From positions 248,001-312,000 of the forward strand of contig NZ_CP020555.1 of NCBI RefSeq assembly GCF_002080455.1: 64,000 nt of DNA, read 5' to 3'. Made by a program: the position numbers and the translations under genes. The notes beneath the pieces were generated by a model. It was not told the DNA's origin, made no database searches, and saw nothing but the letters and a program-made list of their open reading frames with translations. The DNA is from Streptomyces sp. Sge12. GTDB lineage: Bacteria; Actinomycetota; Actinomycetes; Streptomycetales; Streptomycetaceae. This document shows, one piece after another, positions 17,093-25,401 of the stretch (the first letter of the stretch is position 1; every line of letters begins with the position of its first letter).

Positions 17093-18361
17093 TTACGGGG
17101 TGTCGAGGTCGGCGCGGATGCGGCCGGCGAACCAGCCGACCGCCGATTCGCGGCGCGACAGCGGTCCGGGCTCGAAGCCGGGGGTGGAGAGCCCCTTCTG
17201 TACGCGGGCGACCAGTTCGGCGTCCTCGTCGTTGGTGATCCAGCCGATGTGGATGTTCAGGCGCCGGGCGAGGCGGGTGCGCAGACTGGTGCCGCGCCGG
17301 GTGTAGAACGCGCCGGGTACGGCCACGCGGTCCACCGCCGTCGGGATCGCGGTCCAGGCCAGTACGTGGTCGGGGTAGAAGTCGATGAGGGTGTTCGGGT
17401 AGATGACCGCGTACCGCCAGATCCGGCGGTCGGCCTCGGCGAGGCCGGGCATGGGTGCCGCGATGCGCTGGTAGAGGCGTTCGGCCCAGTTCGAGGACGG
17501 CTTGTCGCGCAGGGGTGAGGCGAAGAGCGCGTAGGACTCCTCGATCTCGCAGGTGTAGCCCTGGTAGTCGAGCAGCCGCATCAGGCCGGGGTGGGCGACC
17601 GGGACGTGGTAGCCCTCCAGGTAGTTGTCGACCGCCACCTTCCAGTTGGCCTGCTGCACTTCGGCGGAGGCCAGGTCGTGGATGCGGGCGCGGCCGATCG
17701 GCATCAGATCGGCGCCGGCGTAGTGGCCGACCGCTTCCGCGAGGCCCGCGCAGCTCTCGGCGAGCGGTACGGCGCCGGGGTCGAGGTTGACGAACACGAA
17801 GCCGAGGAAGGACTCGACGCGGGCCGGGAACAGGCCGAGCTTCGGCTTGTCGAGGCAGGGGATCTGGCGTGCCTCCGGGGCGCCGACCAGGCTTCCGTCG
17901 AGACGGTACGTCCAGCCGTGGTACGGGCAGCGGATCGCCTTGCCGTCCGGTTCGGGGGCGGTGACCAGGCGCGTTCCGCGGTGGCGGCAGACATTGAGGT
18001 GCGCGGCGAGGCCGCCGTCCTCCGTGCGGACGACCAGGACCTCCCGGTCGGCGACCGTGGCGGCGAGCCGTGCGCCCGGGTTCGGCAGGTCGGACTCGTG
18101 GCAGACGAGCTGCCACGACCTGCCGAAGACGTGGCGGGTCTCCGCAGCGGCGGTCTCGGGGTCGGTGTAGTAGCGCCCGGGGAGGGCGGGCCCGGGGGTG
18201 TCGGTGGCAGCGGCCCCGGGGGTTTCGGAGGGGGCGGCGGCGCGGGCGCCGGGCCCCGTGGGGGCCTCGGCGTGGCCCGGTGGGCCGGTCCGATCGGTGC
18301 GAGCGGTGCGCTCGGCTCGGCCGGCGCGGCCCGTCGGCGATTCGGCAGCTCTTGAGTGCAT
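17093..18361 (-). CDS. Rieske non-heme iron oxygenase, large subunit
   Basis: 422 residues from ATG 18361, with GGAGGAG 8 bases upstream. After a low-complexity 60-residue N-terminus, the Rieske [2Fe-2S] ligands are C125/H127 and C145/H148 (NVCRHRGTR and RCPYHGWTY). The mononuclear iron site is in NWKVAVDNYLEGYHVPVAHP, with bridging Asp245 and ligands His252 and His257. This layout resembles alpha subunits acting on quaternary amines and betaines (GbcA, stachydrine demethylase, CntA) as well as aromatic-ring oxygenases. No beta subunit is encoded nearby. No dedicated reductase is adjacent either, although a NuoF-like flavoprotein and a ferredoxin are encoded in the divergent operon. First gene of the leftward operon. 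Confidence 0.88.
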   Translation of the reverse strand: MHSRAAESPTGRAGRAERTARTDRTGPPGHAEAPTGPGARAAAPSETPGAAATDTPGPALPGRYYTDPETAAAETRHVFGRSWQLVCHESDLPNPGARLAATVADREVLVVRTEDGGLAAHLNVCRHRGTRLVTAPEPDGKAIRCPYHGWTYRLDGSLVGAPEARQIPCLDKPKLGLFPARVESFLGFVFVNLDPGAVPLAESCAGLAEAVGHYAGADLMPIGRARIHDLASAEVQQANWKVAVDNYLEGYHVPVAHPGLMRLLDYQGYTCEIEESYALFASPLRDKPSSNWAERLYQRIAAPMPGLAEADRRIWRYAVIYPNTLIDFYPDHVLAWTAIPTAVDRVAVPGAFYTRRGTSLRTRLARRLNIHIGWITNDEDAELVARVQKGLSTPGFEPGPLSRRESAVGWFAGRIRADLDTP

Positions 18362-18567
18362 CGGTGACTCCTCCGTGCCGGCGTGCGGCGATCGGTGTCG
18401 GCGTTCGATGGCGAGGCAATGCAGGGCAAGCAGGGCAGGGCGGGGCGGAACGGGCCGGGGCAGCGCAACCCGGGGCGGGCAGGCGGTCGGGGCCGGAAGC
18501 CGGAACCGTGCTGACCGATTGGACAGCCACATTGCTGGCTCATTTCCACCGGGTCAAGACTTGTTCA

Positions 18568-18615
18568 CTGACCGATCGGTCAGCTAGCGTAATTCTTGCC
18601 TGACCGATCGGTCAG
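18568..18615. promoter_or_regulatory. twin perfect palindromes between the two operons
   Basis: CTGACCGATCGGTCAG occurs exactly at 18568-18583 and again at 18600-18615; the centres are 32 bp apart, about three helical turns. Perfect 14-16 bp palindromes of this kind are typical TetR-family operators. They lie in the 416-bp spacer between the leftward Rieske operon and the rightward operon. A TTGTTC/TAGCGT pair (18561-18566, 18585-18590) is a possible rightward promoter overlapping the first site. The likely ligand-responsive protein is the TetR regulator encoded at 26361. The rest of the spacer (18362-18567 and 18616-18731) shows no gene. Confidence 0.75.
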
Positions 18616-18731
18616 CAAACGTGCTTTCCTGTCGCCGCACCGGCCCTGTTTCCCCATTCGCCCTGTTCACCGGGGCGGACCCGGCCGTGCGGCCCGCCCG
18701 GCCCCTCCCGGGCCCGCACCCCGGCTCTCCC

Positions 18732-18767
18732 GATCTCCCTGATCTCCTCGATCTCCCTGATCTCCCC
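18732..18767 (+). repeat. 9-bp tandem repeat before a ribosome-binding site
   Basis: Four copies of GATCTCCCT with small variations end directly at the CGGAGG ribosome-binding site of the gene at 18778. Pyrimidine-rich, in the untranslated leader of the rightward operon. Confidence 0.8.
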
Positions 18768-18777
18768 GGAGGCACGC

Positions 18778-19191
18778 ATGAGCGGTCGTCGGCGCCTGGA
18801 CTGGCTCGGGCTCACCCCCGAACCCGAGCGCGAACTACCCACGGCGGTCGCCGCCCTGCGCGCCTCGTCACGCAGCGCGCCCGCCGGGCCACCGCAGGAC
18901 CTGGCCGCCACCGAGCGGCGCCGCGTCGAGCACCTGATCCTGCGCGGCAGCCGGCACAGCTGGCTCCGCTACCTCGCCGAGGTCACCGACCTGGTGACCG
19001 GCGTGGCCGCCGGCTCCCGGGCGGGCGATCCCGCCGCCGCCCTCCTCGCGGGCGAGGTCGTCCTCGACCACCACCGCATGCTCATCGGCCTCCCGGGACC
19101 GGGATACGGCCGCACCGCACGGGACCGCGCCGCGCTGGAGAGCGCCGTACGGAGCCTGCGCACCCACACCACGACAGGAGCCGGCAGATGA
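18778..19191 (+). CDS. hypothetical protein, first gene of rightward operon
   Basis: 137 residues, Arg/Ala/Leu-rich and helical, with no signal or membrane segment. ATG 18778 has GGAGG 8 bases upstream, and the stop overlaps the start of the NuoF-like gene (ATGA at 19188), so the two are coupled. Central segment: GSRHSWLRYLAEVTDLVTGV. No family recognised. Its obligatory position before the flavoprotein suggests an accessory or NuoE-like partner role by context only; it lacks the cysteines of NuoE. Confidence 0.7.
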   Translation: MSGRRRLDWLGLTPEPERELPTAVAALRASSRSAPAGPPQDLAATERRRVEHLILRGSRHSWLRYLAEVTDLVTGVAAGSRAGDPAAALLAGEVVLDHHRMLIGLPGPGYGRTARDRAALESAVRSLRTHTTTGAGR

Positions 19192-20552
19192 CCACGATCC
19201 GCCTCCCGACGGCGCAGCCGCCGGGCACGGTCCTCGGGACGGCCCCGGCCGTGTTCGAGGGCGCCGAGGCCTACCGGGCCACCGGCGGCTACGCCGCCAC
19301 CACGGACCCGGAGGAACTGCTCGCCCACCTCGCCGCCTCCGGGCTGCGCGGCCGCGGCGGGGCCGGTTTCCCCGCCGCCGTCAAACTGCGCTCCGTGCGC
19401 GGCGGCGGCGGCTCCCCGGTCGTCGTGGCGAACGGCGAGGAGGGGGAACCCGGCTCGGCCAAGGACCGCTGGCTGCTGCGGGCCCGGCCCCACCTCGTCC
19501 TCGACGGCCTCGCCCGGGCCGCCGCGGTCACCGGCGCCGTACGCGGCTTCGTGTACCTCTCGGACCCGGCGGCGGGCGCGAGCGTACGCCGGGCCCTCGC
19601 CGAACATCCTCCGCCGCTGCCCGTCGAGGTCGTCGAGACCGACCACACCTACGTCGCCGGGGAGGAGACGGCGGTGGTCCGCCGGATCGACGGCGGCCCG
19701 GCGCTGCCCACCGCCAAGCCGCCCCGCCCGTTCGAGCAGGGGGTGGGCGGCGCCCCGACCCTCGTCTCCAACGTCGAGACCCTCGCCCGGATCGCACTCA
19801 CCGCCGCCCGCCCCGACCTGCGGCGCGCCATCGCCCGCCACACCCTGGTGACGCTGTCCGGCGGCCCGGACGCGCCCGTGCTCACCGAGGTCCCGTACGG
19901 CGTCCCGCTGCGCGCACTCGCGGCGCGGTACGGGAACGCCGACGCGACCGGCGCGCTGATGGGCGGACTGTTCGGCGGGCTCGTCGCCGCCGACGCCCTG
20001 GACCTCCCCCTCGAACCCGGCGCGCTCGGCGCCGCGGGCACCGCCCTGGGGTGCGGGGCGATCCGCTTCCTCGCCCCCGGCAGCTGCCCGGTGACGACCG
20101 CCGCCGACGCGGCCGCCCACCTCGCGGCCGAGAGCGCCCGGCAGTGCGGGGTCTGCGTCTCGGGCACCGCGGCCGTGGGCGGGGCCCTGTCCGGCCTCGC
20201 CGCCGGCACCGCGGGCCCGGACACCGCGGACCATCTGCTCCGCTGGTCGCAAGGGCTGCCCGGGCGCGGCGCCTGCGGGCTGCTCGACGCCGCTGCGGGC
20301 ATCGCCGGCAGCCTGCTCCGGTCCTTCCCCGGACACGTCCGGTCCCATCTCGCCGCGCCGTGCCCGGTGTGCGCGGACGCCGCACCGGCGGCCGGGCGCC
20401 GGCGCCTCACCGTGCCCGTGCCGGAGGTCGCCGGAGCGCCGCGCCCGGCCCGCGTGCCCACGCCGCCACCGGCCCGCTCCCCCGCGCCCGCCCCGTCCCC
20501 TTCCCCCTCCCCCACCGCCCTCCCGCTGCCCGCGCTGAAAGGAACGCCGTGA
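19188..20552 (+). CDS. NuoF-like NADH-binding flavoprotein
   Basis: 454 residues. The NADH/FMN fold of complex I NuoF is clear: GLRGRGGAGFP (52-62), ANGEEGEPGS (81-90), YVAGEETAVVRRIDGG, and FEQGVGGAPTLVSNVETLA. The 4Fe-4S region is altered: complex I has E-S-C-x2-C-x2-C, here it reads ESARQCGVC, so Cys320 and Cys323 remain, the first position is Ala317, and a downstream Cys363 (GRGACG) matches the fourth ligand. A CPVC pair (392/395) near the C-terminus might substitute. It ends in a Pro/Ala/Ser-rich tail. No other complex I genes are near, so it probably passes electrons from NAD(P)H to the ferredoxin encoded immediately after it. Confidence 0.82.
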   Translation: MTTIRLPTAQPPGTVLGTAPAVFEGAEAYRATGGYAATTDPEELLAHLAASGLRGRGGAGFPAAVKLRSVRGGGGSPVVVANGEEGEPGSAKDRWLLRARPHLVLDGLARAAAVTGAVRGFVYLSDPAAGASVRRALAEHPPPLPVEVVETDHTYVAGEETAVVRRIDGGPALPTAKPPRPFEQGVGGAPTLVSNVETLARIALTAARPDLRRAIARHTLVTLSGGPDAPVLTEVPYGVPLRALAARYGNADATGALMGGLFGGLVAADALDLPLEPGALGAAGTALGCGAIRFLAPGSCPVTTAADAAAHLAAESARQCGVCVSGTAAVGGALSGLAAGTAGPDTADHLLRWSQGLPGRGACGLLDAAAGIAGSLLRSFPGHVRSHLAAPCPVCADAAPAAGRRRLTVPVPEVAGAPRPARVPTPPPARSPAPAPSPSPSPTALPLPALKGTP

Positions 20553-20740
20553 AACTCCTGCTGGACTCCACCCGCTGCCAGGGCTACGGCCTGTGCCAGG
20601 AACCGGCACCCGAGCTGGTCGAACTCGACGAATGGGGCTATGCGAACGTCATCGCCGTCGTCGTCCCGGCCGGCACCGAGGACGCCGCCCGTGCCTGCGC
20701 CGAAAGCTGCCCCAACTCCGCACTCCGCGTGGAGGGATGA
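20549..20740 (+). CDS. small ferredoxin, 3Fe-4S/4Fe-4S type
   Basis: 63 residues from GTG 20549, overlapping the NuoF-like stop (GTGA). The cluster ligands are in STRCQGYGLCQEPAPEL and ACAESCPNSAL: the C-x5-C ... C-P pattern of the small ferredoxins that serve P450s and Rieske oxygenases, plus one additional Cys (ACAESC). GYANV/VPAG spacing is normal. Translational coupling suggests a stoichiometric partner of the flavoprotein; the Rieske oxygenase of the divergent operon is the natural acceptor. Confidence 0.88.
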   Translation: MKLLLDSTRCQGYGLCQEPAPELVELDEWGYANVIAVVVPAGTEDAARACAESCPNSALRVEG

Positions 20741-20741
20741 G

Positions 20742-22811
20742 ATGGGACGTGATCTGAGCGCACTCTTCGACCCCCGCTCGGTCGCCGTCGTCGGCGCCAG
20801 CGACGACCCGGCGAAGTACGGCCACGCGGTGGCGGCCCAGGCATTGCGCGCCCCCGACCGGCGGCCCGTGCACCTGGTCAACCGGCGCGGCGGCGCCGTA
20901 CTCGGCCGGACGGCGGCCCCCTCCCTCTCCGCCATCGGCGAACCGGTCGACCTGGTGGTGATCTCCGTACCCGGCGCCGGCTTCGAGGCGGCCGTCGACG
21001 AGGCCCTGGCCTGCGGGGCGAAGGCGATCGTCGCCATCACCGCGGGCTTCGCCGAGGCCGGCCCCGCGGGACTGGCCCGGCAGCGGGCGATCACCGAACG
21101 GGTACGGGCCGCCGGAGCCGTCCTCGTGGGCCCCAACTGCCTGGGCATCGCCGACAACACCACCGAGCTGTACCTCGCCTCGGACCGCTTCGCCCCCGGC
21201 GGCGTGGCCCTGCTCAGCCAGAGCGGCAACCTCGCCCTCGAACTCCAGCTCCGCGGTGAACGGCACGGCCTCGGCTACTCCCGCTTCGTCTCCCTCGGCA
21301 ACCAGGCGGACGTCACCCTGGTCGACCTCGTCGAGGACTGCGCCCGCCACGACGCCACCTCCGCCATCGCCGTGTACGCCGAGGACTTCGGCGACGGCCG
21401 GGCCTTCGCGGCGGCCGCCGCCGCGGCGGGCAAGCCGGTGGTGCTCCTCACCGCCGGCCGGGGCACGGCCTCCGCGCGCAGCGCCCAGTCCCACACCGGG
21501 GCGCTCACCACCTCGGCCGACGTGGTGGCCGCCGCCTGCCGTGACGCGGGGGTCGAACTCGTCCGGACACCGCGGGAAATGACCGTCGTACTGGCCGCGC
21601 TGGCCGCCGGGGTGCGGACGGACGGCCGGCGGACCGCGGTCTTCACCGACGGCGGCGGGCACGGCGCGATCGCCGCCGACGCCGCCGAGGACGCGGGGCT
21701 CGACGTACCGGAGTTCGGCGCGCCGACGCAGGACCGGCTGCGGAGGGTGCTGTGGGAACAGTCCTCGGTCGGCAACCCCGTCGACCTGGCCGGGATGGGC
21801 GAGCAGCGGCCCCGGTCGTACGCGGACACCGTCGGGGAGCTCCTCGCCTCCGACGAGGTCGACGCCGTCCTGATGACCGGGTACTTCGGCGGGTACGCCG
21901 CCGCCGAGGGCGGTCTGGGCGGCGGCCCGGCGGGGGGCTCCGTACTCGCCGACGGCGAGGCCGCGGCCGCCAAGGAGATCGTCGCGCACCTCGCCGCGCG
22001 GCCGAAGCCGCTGGTCGTGCAGTCGATGTACCCGCACTCGCCGAGCTGCCGGGTGCTGGCCGAGTCCGGGGTGCCGGTGTTCGCCGCCACCGAGGACGCC
22101 GCCCGTGCGCTGGCGGCGATGACCGGCCGGGGGGCGGCGGACGCCTGCGGTGTGCCTCCGCTGCCGCCCGCCGCGGCGGCGCTGGAGGATCCGGGGTACC
22201 ACGGGGTGCGGGCGCTGCTCGGCGGCGCCGGTGTGCCGTTCCCGGCGGCGCGCGAGATCACGGACGAGGCCGGGCTGCTCGATGCGGCGGACGCGTTCGA
22301 CGGCCCGTACGTGCTCAAGGCCCTGCACGTCCTGCACAAGTCCGACGCCGGCGGTGTGGCGCTGCGCCTGGCCGACCGGGCCGCGCTCCTCGCCGCGTAC
22401 CGGGACATGCACGCCCGGCTCGGCGCGCCCGCGTACTCGGTCGAGGCGATGGCCGACCTCACGGACGGCGTCGAGCTGATCGTGGGCGTGAACCAGGACC
22501 CCCGGTTCGGGCCCATCGCCCTGGTCGGGCTCGGCGGCGTCCTCACCGAGACGCTCCGCGACGTGGCCTTCGCCCCGGCCCCCGTACCGGCCCGGCGGGC
22601 CGAGGCCCTGCTGCGCGGACTGCGCAGTGCGGCGCTGCTGGACGGCGTACGCGGCCGGCCGGCCCTCGACGTGGCCGCGGCAGCGGCGGTCATCGAGCGC
22701 ATCACCACTGTCGCCGCGGCGCACCCGGAAATCGCCGAACTGGAGGTCAACCCGCTGCTGGTGCGCCCGGACGGCGCCCTCGCCCTGGATGCGCGGGCCG
22801 TCCTGCGCTGA
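20742..22811 (+). CDS. ADP-forming acyl-CoA synthetase (fused alpha-beta)
   Basis: 689 residues. NDP-forming acyl-CoA ligase with CoA-binding domain (VAVVGASDDPAKYGHAV), succinyl-CoA-ligase-like domain (VGPNCLGIAD, LLSQSGNLALE) and the phospho-histidine loop AQSHTGAL with His251. The C-terminal ATP-grasp half reads YVLKALHVLHKSDAGGVALR, then GVNQDPRFGPIALVGLGG. It makes acyl-CoA from a carboxylate with ATP to ADP. ATG 20742 has GGAGGG just upstream and follows the ferredoxin stop by 1 base. Inferred role: activates the acid made by the aldehyde dehydrogenase of the divergent operon. Confidence 0.9.
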   Translation: MGRDLSALFDPRSVAVVGASDDPAKYGHAVAAQALRAPDRRPVHLVNRRGGAVLGRTAAPSLSAIGEPVDLVVISVPGAGFEAAVDEALACGAKAIVAITAGFAEAGPAGLARQRAITERVRAAGAVLVGPNCLGIADNTTELYLASDRFAPGGVALLSQSGNLALELQLRGERHGLGYSRFVSLGNQADVTLVDLVEDCARHDATSAIAVYAEDFGDGRAFAAAAAAAGKPVVLLTAGRGTASARSAQSHTGALTTSADVVAAACRDAGVELVRTPREMTVVLAALAAGVRTDGRRTAVFTDGGGHGAIAADAAEDAGLDVPEFGAPTQDRLRRVLWEQSSVGNPVDLAGMGEQRPRSYADTVGELLASDEVDAVLMTGYFGGYAAAEGGLGGGPAGGSVLADGEAAAAKEIVAHLAARPKPLVVQSMYPHSPSCRVLAESGVPVFAATEDAARALAAMTGRGAADACGVPPLPPAAAALEDPGYHGVRALLGGAGVPFPAAREITDEAGLLDAADAFDGPYVLKALHVLHKSDAGGVALRLADRAALLAAYRDMHARLGAPAYSVEAMADLTDGVELIVGVNQDPRFGPIALVGLGGVLTETLRDVAFAPAPVPARRAEALLRGLRSAALLDGVRGRPALDVAAAAAVIERITTVAAAHPEIAELEVNPLLVRPDGALALDARAVLR

Positions 22812-22868
22812 CCGCCCTGCGCCGATCGTTCCACCCCCACCACCCGTGCTCTGGAGGACTGACGCCCC

Positions 22869-24077
22869 ATGGACTTCCGCTACACACCCGAGCAGGCCGA
22901 CCTCAAGGCCCGCGCCGCCGCCTACGCCCGCCTGCTGATGCAGTACGAGGACCGGTCGGAGGAGGCGGGCGGCCCGCTGCCCGTGGACACGGTCCGCGCA
23001 CTGACCCGCGCCGCCGTCGAGGCCGGCGTCTACGCCATCAACATGCCCGCCGAATGGGGCGGGGCCGGCCTCTCGCTGCTGGACCAGGTCATCGTCGAGG
23101 AGGAGTTCGGCAAGGTCACCAACTGCCTCTGGGACATCCCGTGGCGGCCGGCGAACGTCCTCGCGTACGGGACCGAGGCGCAGCGCGAGAAGTACCTGCT
23201 GCCGGTGATCCGCGGCGAGCGGTTCGACGCGTTCGCGGTGACCGAGCCCGGTGCGGGATCCGATCCCGGCTCGGGCACCAGCACCGCGACCCGGACCGAC
23301 GGCGGCTGGCTGCTGAACGGCGAGAAGTGGTTCGTGACCTGCGGCGACATCGCGGACTTCCTGCTGGTGCAGGCGGACGCGGGACCCGAGCGGGCGGCGA
23401 CCCTGTTCTTCGTTGACAAGCAGGCGCCCGGGGTCGAGATGACCCGGGTCCCCCGCTTCATGCACTCCGCGGTGAACGGGCACCCCGAATTCACCTTCAC
23501 CGACGTGTTCGTCCCCGACGAGGACGTGCTCGGCGGTGTCGGCAAGGGCTACGAGCTGACGAAGGAGTGGTTCACCGACGAGCGGCTGATGATCGCCGCC
23601 CGGACGGTCGGCGCCGCCGAGCGCGCCCTGGAACTGGCCCGGGACTGGGCGGTGGAGCGCCGCCAGTTCGGCTCGCCCATCGCCGACTTCCAGCTGATCC
23701 AGGGCATGCTCGCCGACTGCGCCGTCGACATAGCCGTCAACCGCGCCTACACCCACCAGGTCGCCTGGGAGGCGGACCGGCCGGAGACCGACCGCAAGAC
23801 GCTGCACGCGAAGGCCTCGACGGCGAAGCTCGCGGCGAGCGAGGCCGCGGGGCGGGTCGTCGACCGGTGCGTGCAGATCTTCGGCGGCCGCGGCTACGAC
23901 CGTACGTACCCCGTCGAGCGCATGTACCGCGAACTGCGCGTCGACCGGATCTGGGAGGGCACCTCCGAGATCCAGCGCCTGATCATCGCCAACGAGCTGA
24001 TCAAGCGCGGTACCCGGTCCCTCGCCCTCCCCGTCGACCTTCCCGTCGACCTCCCCGTCGACCTTCCCACCTCCTGA
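22869..24077 (+). CDS. acyl-CoA dehydrogenase, first of a tandem pair
   Basis: 402 residues. FAD acyl-CoA dehydrogenase with FAVTEPGAGSDPG, WLLNGEKWFVTCG, ERRQFGSPIADFQLIQGMLA and the catalytic Glu363 in RIWEGTSEIQR; GGRGYDRTYPVERMYREL is also typical. GGAGGACTGA precedes ATG 22869. The C-terminus ends in a short LPVD repeat (LPVDLPVDLPVDLP) from a 12-bp DNA repeat at about 24030-24069, absent from the neighbour. It is about 65-70% identical in appearance to the next gene, with near-identical DNA tracts. It oxidises an acyl-CoA to an enoyl-CoA, probably passing electrons to ETF. Confidence 0.9.
   Translation: MDFRYTPEQADLKARAAAYARLLMQYEDRSEEAGGPLPVDTVRALTRAAVEAGVYAINMPAEWGGAGLSLLDQVIVEEEFGKVTNCLWDIPWRPANVLAYGTEAQREKYLLPVIRGERFDAFAVTEPGAGSDPGSGTSTATRTDGGWLLNGEKWFVTCGDIADFLLVQADAGPERAATLFFVDKQAPGVEMTRVPRFMHSAVNGHPEFTFTDVFVPDEDVLGGVGKGYELTKEWFTDERLMIAARTVGAAERALELARDWAVERRQFGSPIADFQLIQGMLADCAVDIAVNRAYTHQVAWEADRPETDRKTLHAKASTAKLAASEAAGRVVDRCVQIFGGRGYDRTYPVERMYRELRVDRIWEGTSEIQRLIIANELIKRGTRSLALPVDLPVDLPVDLPTS
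23625..23772 (+). repeat. 148-bp tract shared with 24869-25016
   Basis: This part of the first acyl-CoA dehydrogenase gene matches 24869-25016 of the second at 147 of 148 bases (a single C/G difference), including synonymous positions. The bases just outside the tract differ freely. It covers the segment from ALELARDWAVERRQFG to THQVAWE. Confidence 0.9.
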
Positions 24078-24115
24078 CGACCGCTCCCCCACCACGACCC
24101 AGAGGACAGACAGAC

Positions 24116-25288
24116 ATGGACTTCCGCCTCACCGCCCGTCAGGAAGAGCTCCGGGGCACGGCGCGCGCACTCACCGACTTCATCACGAAGTACGAGCTCG
24201 ACTGCGAGGAGAACAACGGGCTGCCCCCGCAGGCCCACACCGAGATCCGCGACGCGGTCCTCGACAGCGGGCTGCAGGCCGTCAACATGCCGAAGGAGTG
24301 GGGCGGCGCGGGCCTGACCATCCTGGAGCAGGTCACGGTCCAGGCGGAACTCGGCCGGCTCACCGGAGCGCTGTGGGACATGGTGTGGCGTCCGGCCAAC
24401 GCCCTGTCCTACTGCACGCCCGAGCAGCGCGAGCGCTACCTCGTCCCGGTGATCCGCGGTCAGCGCCGCGACTGCTACGCGGTGACCGAGCCCGAGGCCG
24501 GCTCCGACCCGCAGAGCCTGCGGACCACGGCGACGCGGACCGACGGCGGCTGGGTGCTGAACGGCGAGAAGTGGTTCGTGACCGTCGGCGACCACGCCGA
24601 CTTCATGATCGTGCTGGCCGCCGCCGGGGAGGAGCGCGCGCCGACCCTGTTCCTCGTCGACAAGGACACCACGGGCATCGAGATGACCCGGGTGCCGCGC
24701 TGGATGCACACCTTCGTCTACGAGCACCCCGAGTTCACCTTCACCGAGGTGTTCGTGCCGGAGGACGCGGTGCTCGGCGAGGTGGGCCAGGGCTACGACA
24801 TCACGCGCTCCTGGTTCACCGAGGAGCGGCTGATGATCGCCGCCCGGACGATCGGGGCGGCGGAGCGGGCCCTGGAACTGGCCCGGGACTGGGCGGTGGA
24901 GCGCCGCCAGTTCGGCTCGCGCATCGCCGACTTCCAGCTGATCCAGGGCATGCTCGCCGACTGCGCCGTCGACATAGCCGTCAACCGCGCCTACACCCAC
25001 CAGGTCGCCTGGGAGGTCGACGAGGGCGTGCTCGACCGCAAGACGCTGCACGCGAAGGCGGCCATCGCGAAGCTGGCGGCGAGCGAGGCGTCGGGCCGCG
25101 TCGTCGACCGGTGCCTGCAGATCTTCGGCGGTCGCGGGTACGACCGCTCGTACCCGGTCGAGCGCCTCTACCGCGAGCTGCGCGTCGACCGGATCTGGGA
25201 GGGCACCTCCGAGATCCAGCGCCTGATCATCGCGGGCGAACTGGTCAAGCGGGGCACGGGCGTTCTGCGGATGCCGTCCGCCGGGTGA
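24116..25288 (+). CDS. acyl-CoA dehydrogenase, second of the pair
   Basis: 390 residues from ATG 24116 (CAGAGGACAG upstream). Same architecture as the preceding gene: CYAVTEPEAGSDPQSL, WVLNGEKWFVTVG, ERRQFGSRIADFQLIQGML, catalytic Glu362 in RIWEGTSEIQR. Two tracts (148 bp and about 57 bp) are almost base-for-base identical to the first copy, while the rest has diverged. The pair could form a heteromeric enzyme, as do some steroid and cholate acyl-CoA dehydrogenases, or act on successive intermediates. Confidence 0.9.
   Translation: MDFRLTARQEELRGTARALTDFITKYELDCEENNGLPPQAHTEIRDAVLDSGLQAVNMPKEWGGAGLTILEQVTVQAELGRLTGALWDMVWRPANALSYCTPEQRERYLVPVIRGQRRDCYAVTEPEAGSDPQSLRTTATRTDGGWVLNGEKWFVTVGDHADFMIVLAAAGEERAPTLFLVDKDTTGIEMTRVPRWMHTFVYEHPEFTFTEVFVPEDAVLGEVGQGYDITRSWFTEERLMIAARTIGAAERALELARDWAVERRQFGSRIADFQLIQGMLADCAVDIAVNRAYTHQVAWEVDEGVLDRKTLHAKAAIAKLAASEASGRVVDRCLQIFGGRGYDRSYPVERLYRELRVDRIWEGTSEIQRLIIAGELVKRGTGVLRMPSAG
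24869..25016 (+). repeat. 148-bp tract shared with 23625-23772
   Basis: Second copy of the tract, in the second acyl-CoA dehydrogenase gene. A further exact tract of about 57 bp lies near the 3' ends (about 23936-23992 and 25177-25233). These two islands of identity point to gene conversion between the paralogues. Confidence 0.9.
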
Positions 25289-25345
25289 TCCTCGCCCCGC
25301 GGTCCGGGGCGGCGCCCGCGGGTGCCGCCCCGGACCACGGAACAG

Positions 25346-25382
25346 ACACGCACGCACGCACACGCACACGCACACGCACACG
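25346..25382. repeat. 37-nt alternating purine-pyrimidine tract
   Basis: Every base alternates purine/pyrimidine (CACACG and CACG units) over 37 nt, ending 1 base before the AAGGAGGGAGG ribosome-binding site of the next gene. Such tracts can adopt left-handed DNA when negatively supercoiled. It lies between two genes of the same operon. Confidence 0.85.
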
Positions 25383-25401
25383 AAGGAGGGAGGACGGATC
25401 G

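Noticed and set aside
15756..18530. Apparent fusion of the binding protein with a long N-terminal extension
   Set aside because: The extension is another frame of the Rieske gene; a perfect ribosome-binding site and Tat/lipoprotein signal mark the true start at 16886.
20649..24095. A 1148-codon open frame on the minus strand, opposite the synthetase and acyl-CoA dehydrogenase genes
   Set aside because: Antisense to well-supported genes with clear family motifs; its product is low-complexity (Gly/Arg/Val/His) and it is a by-product of high GC third positions.
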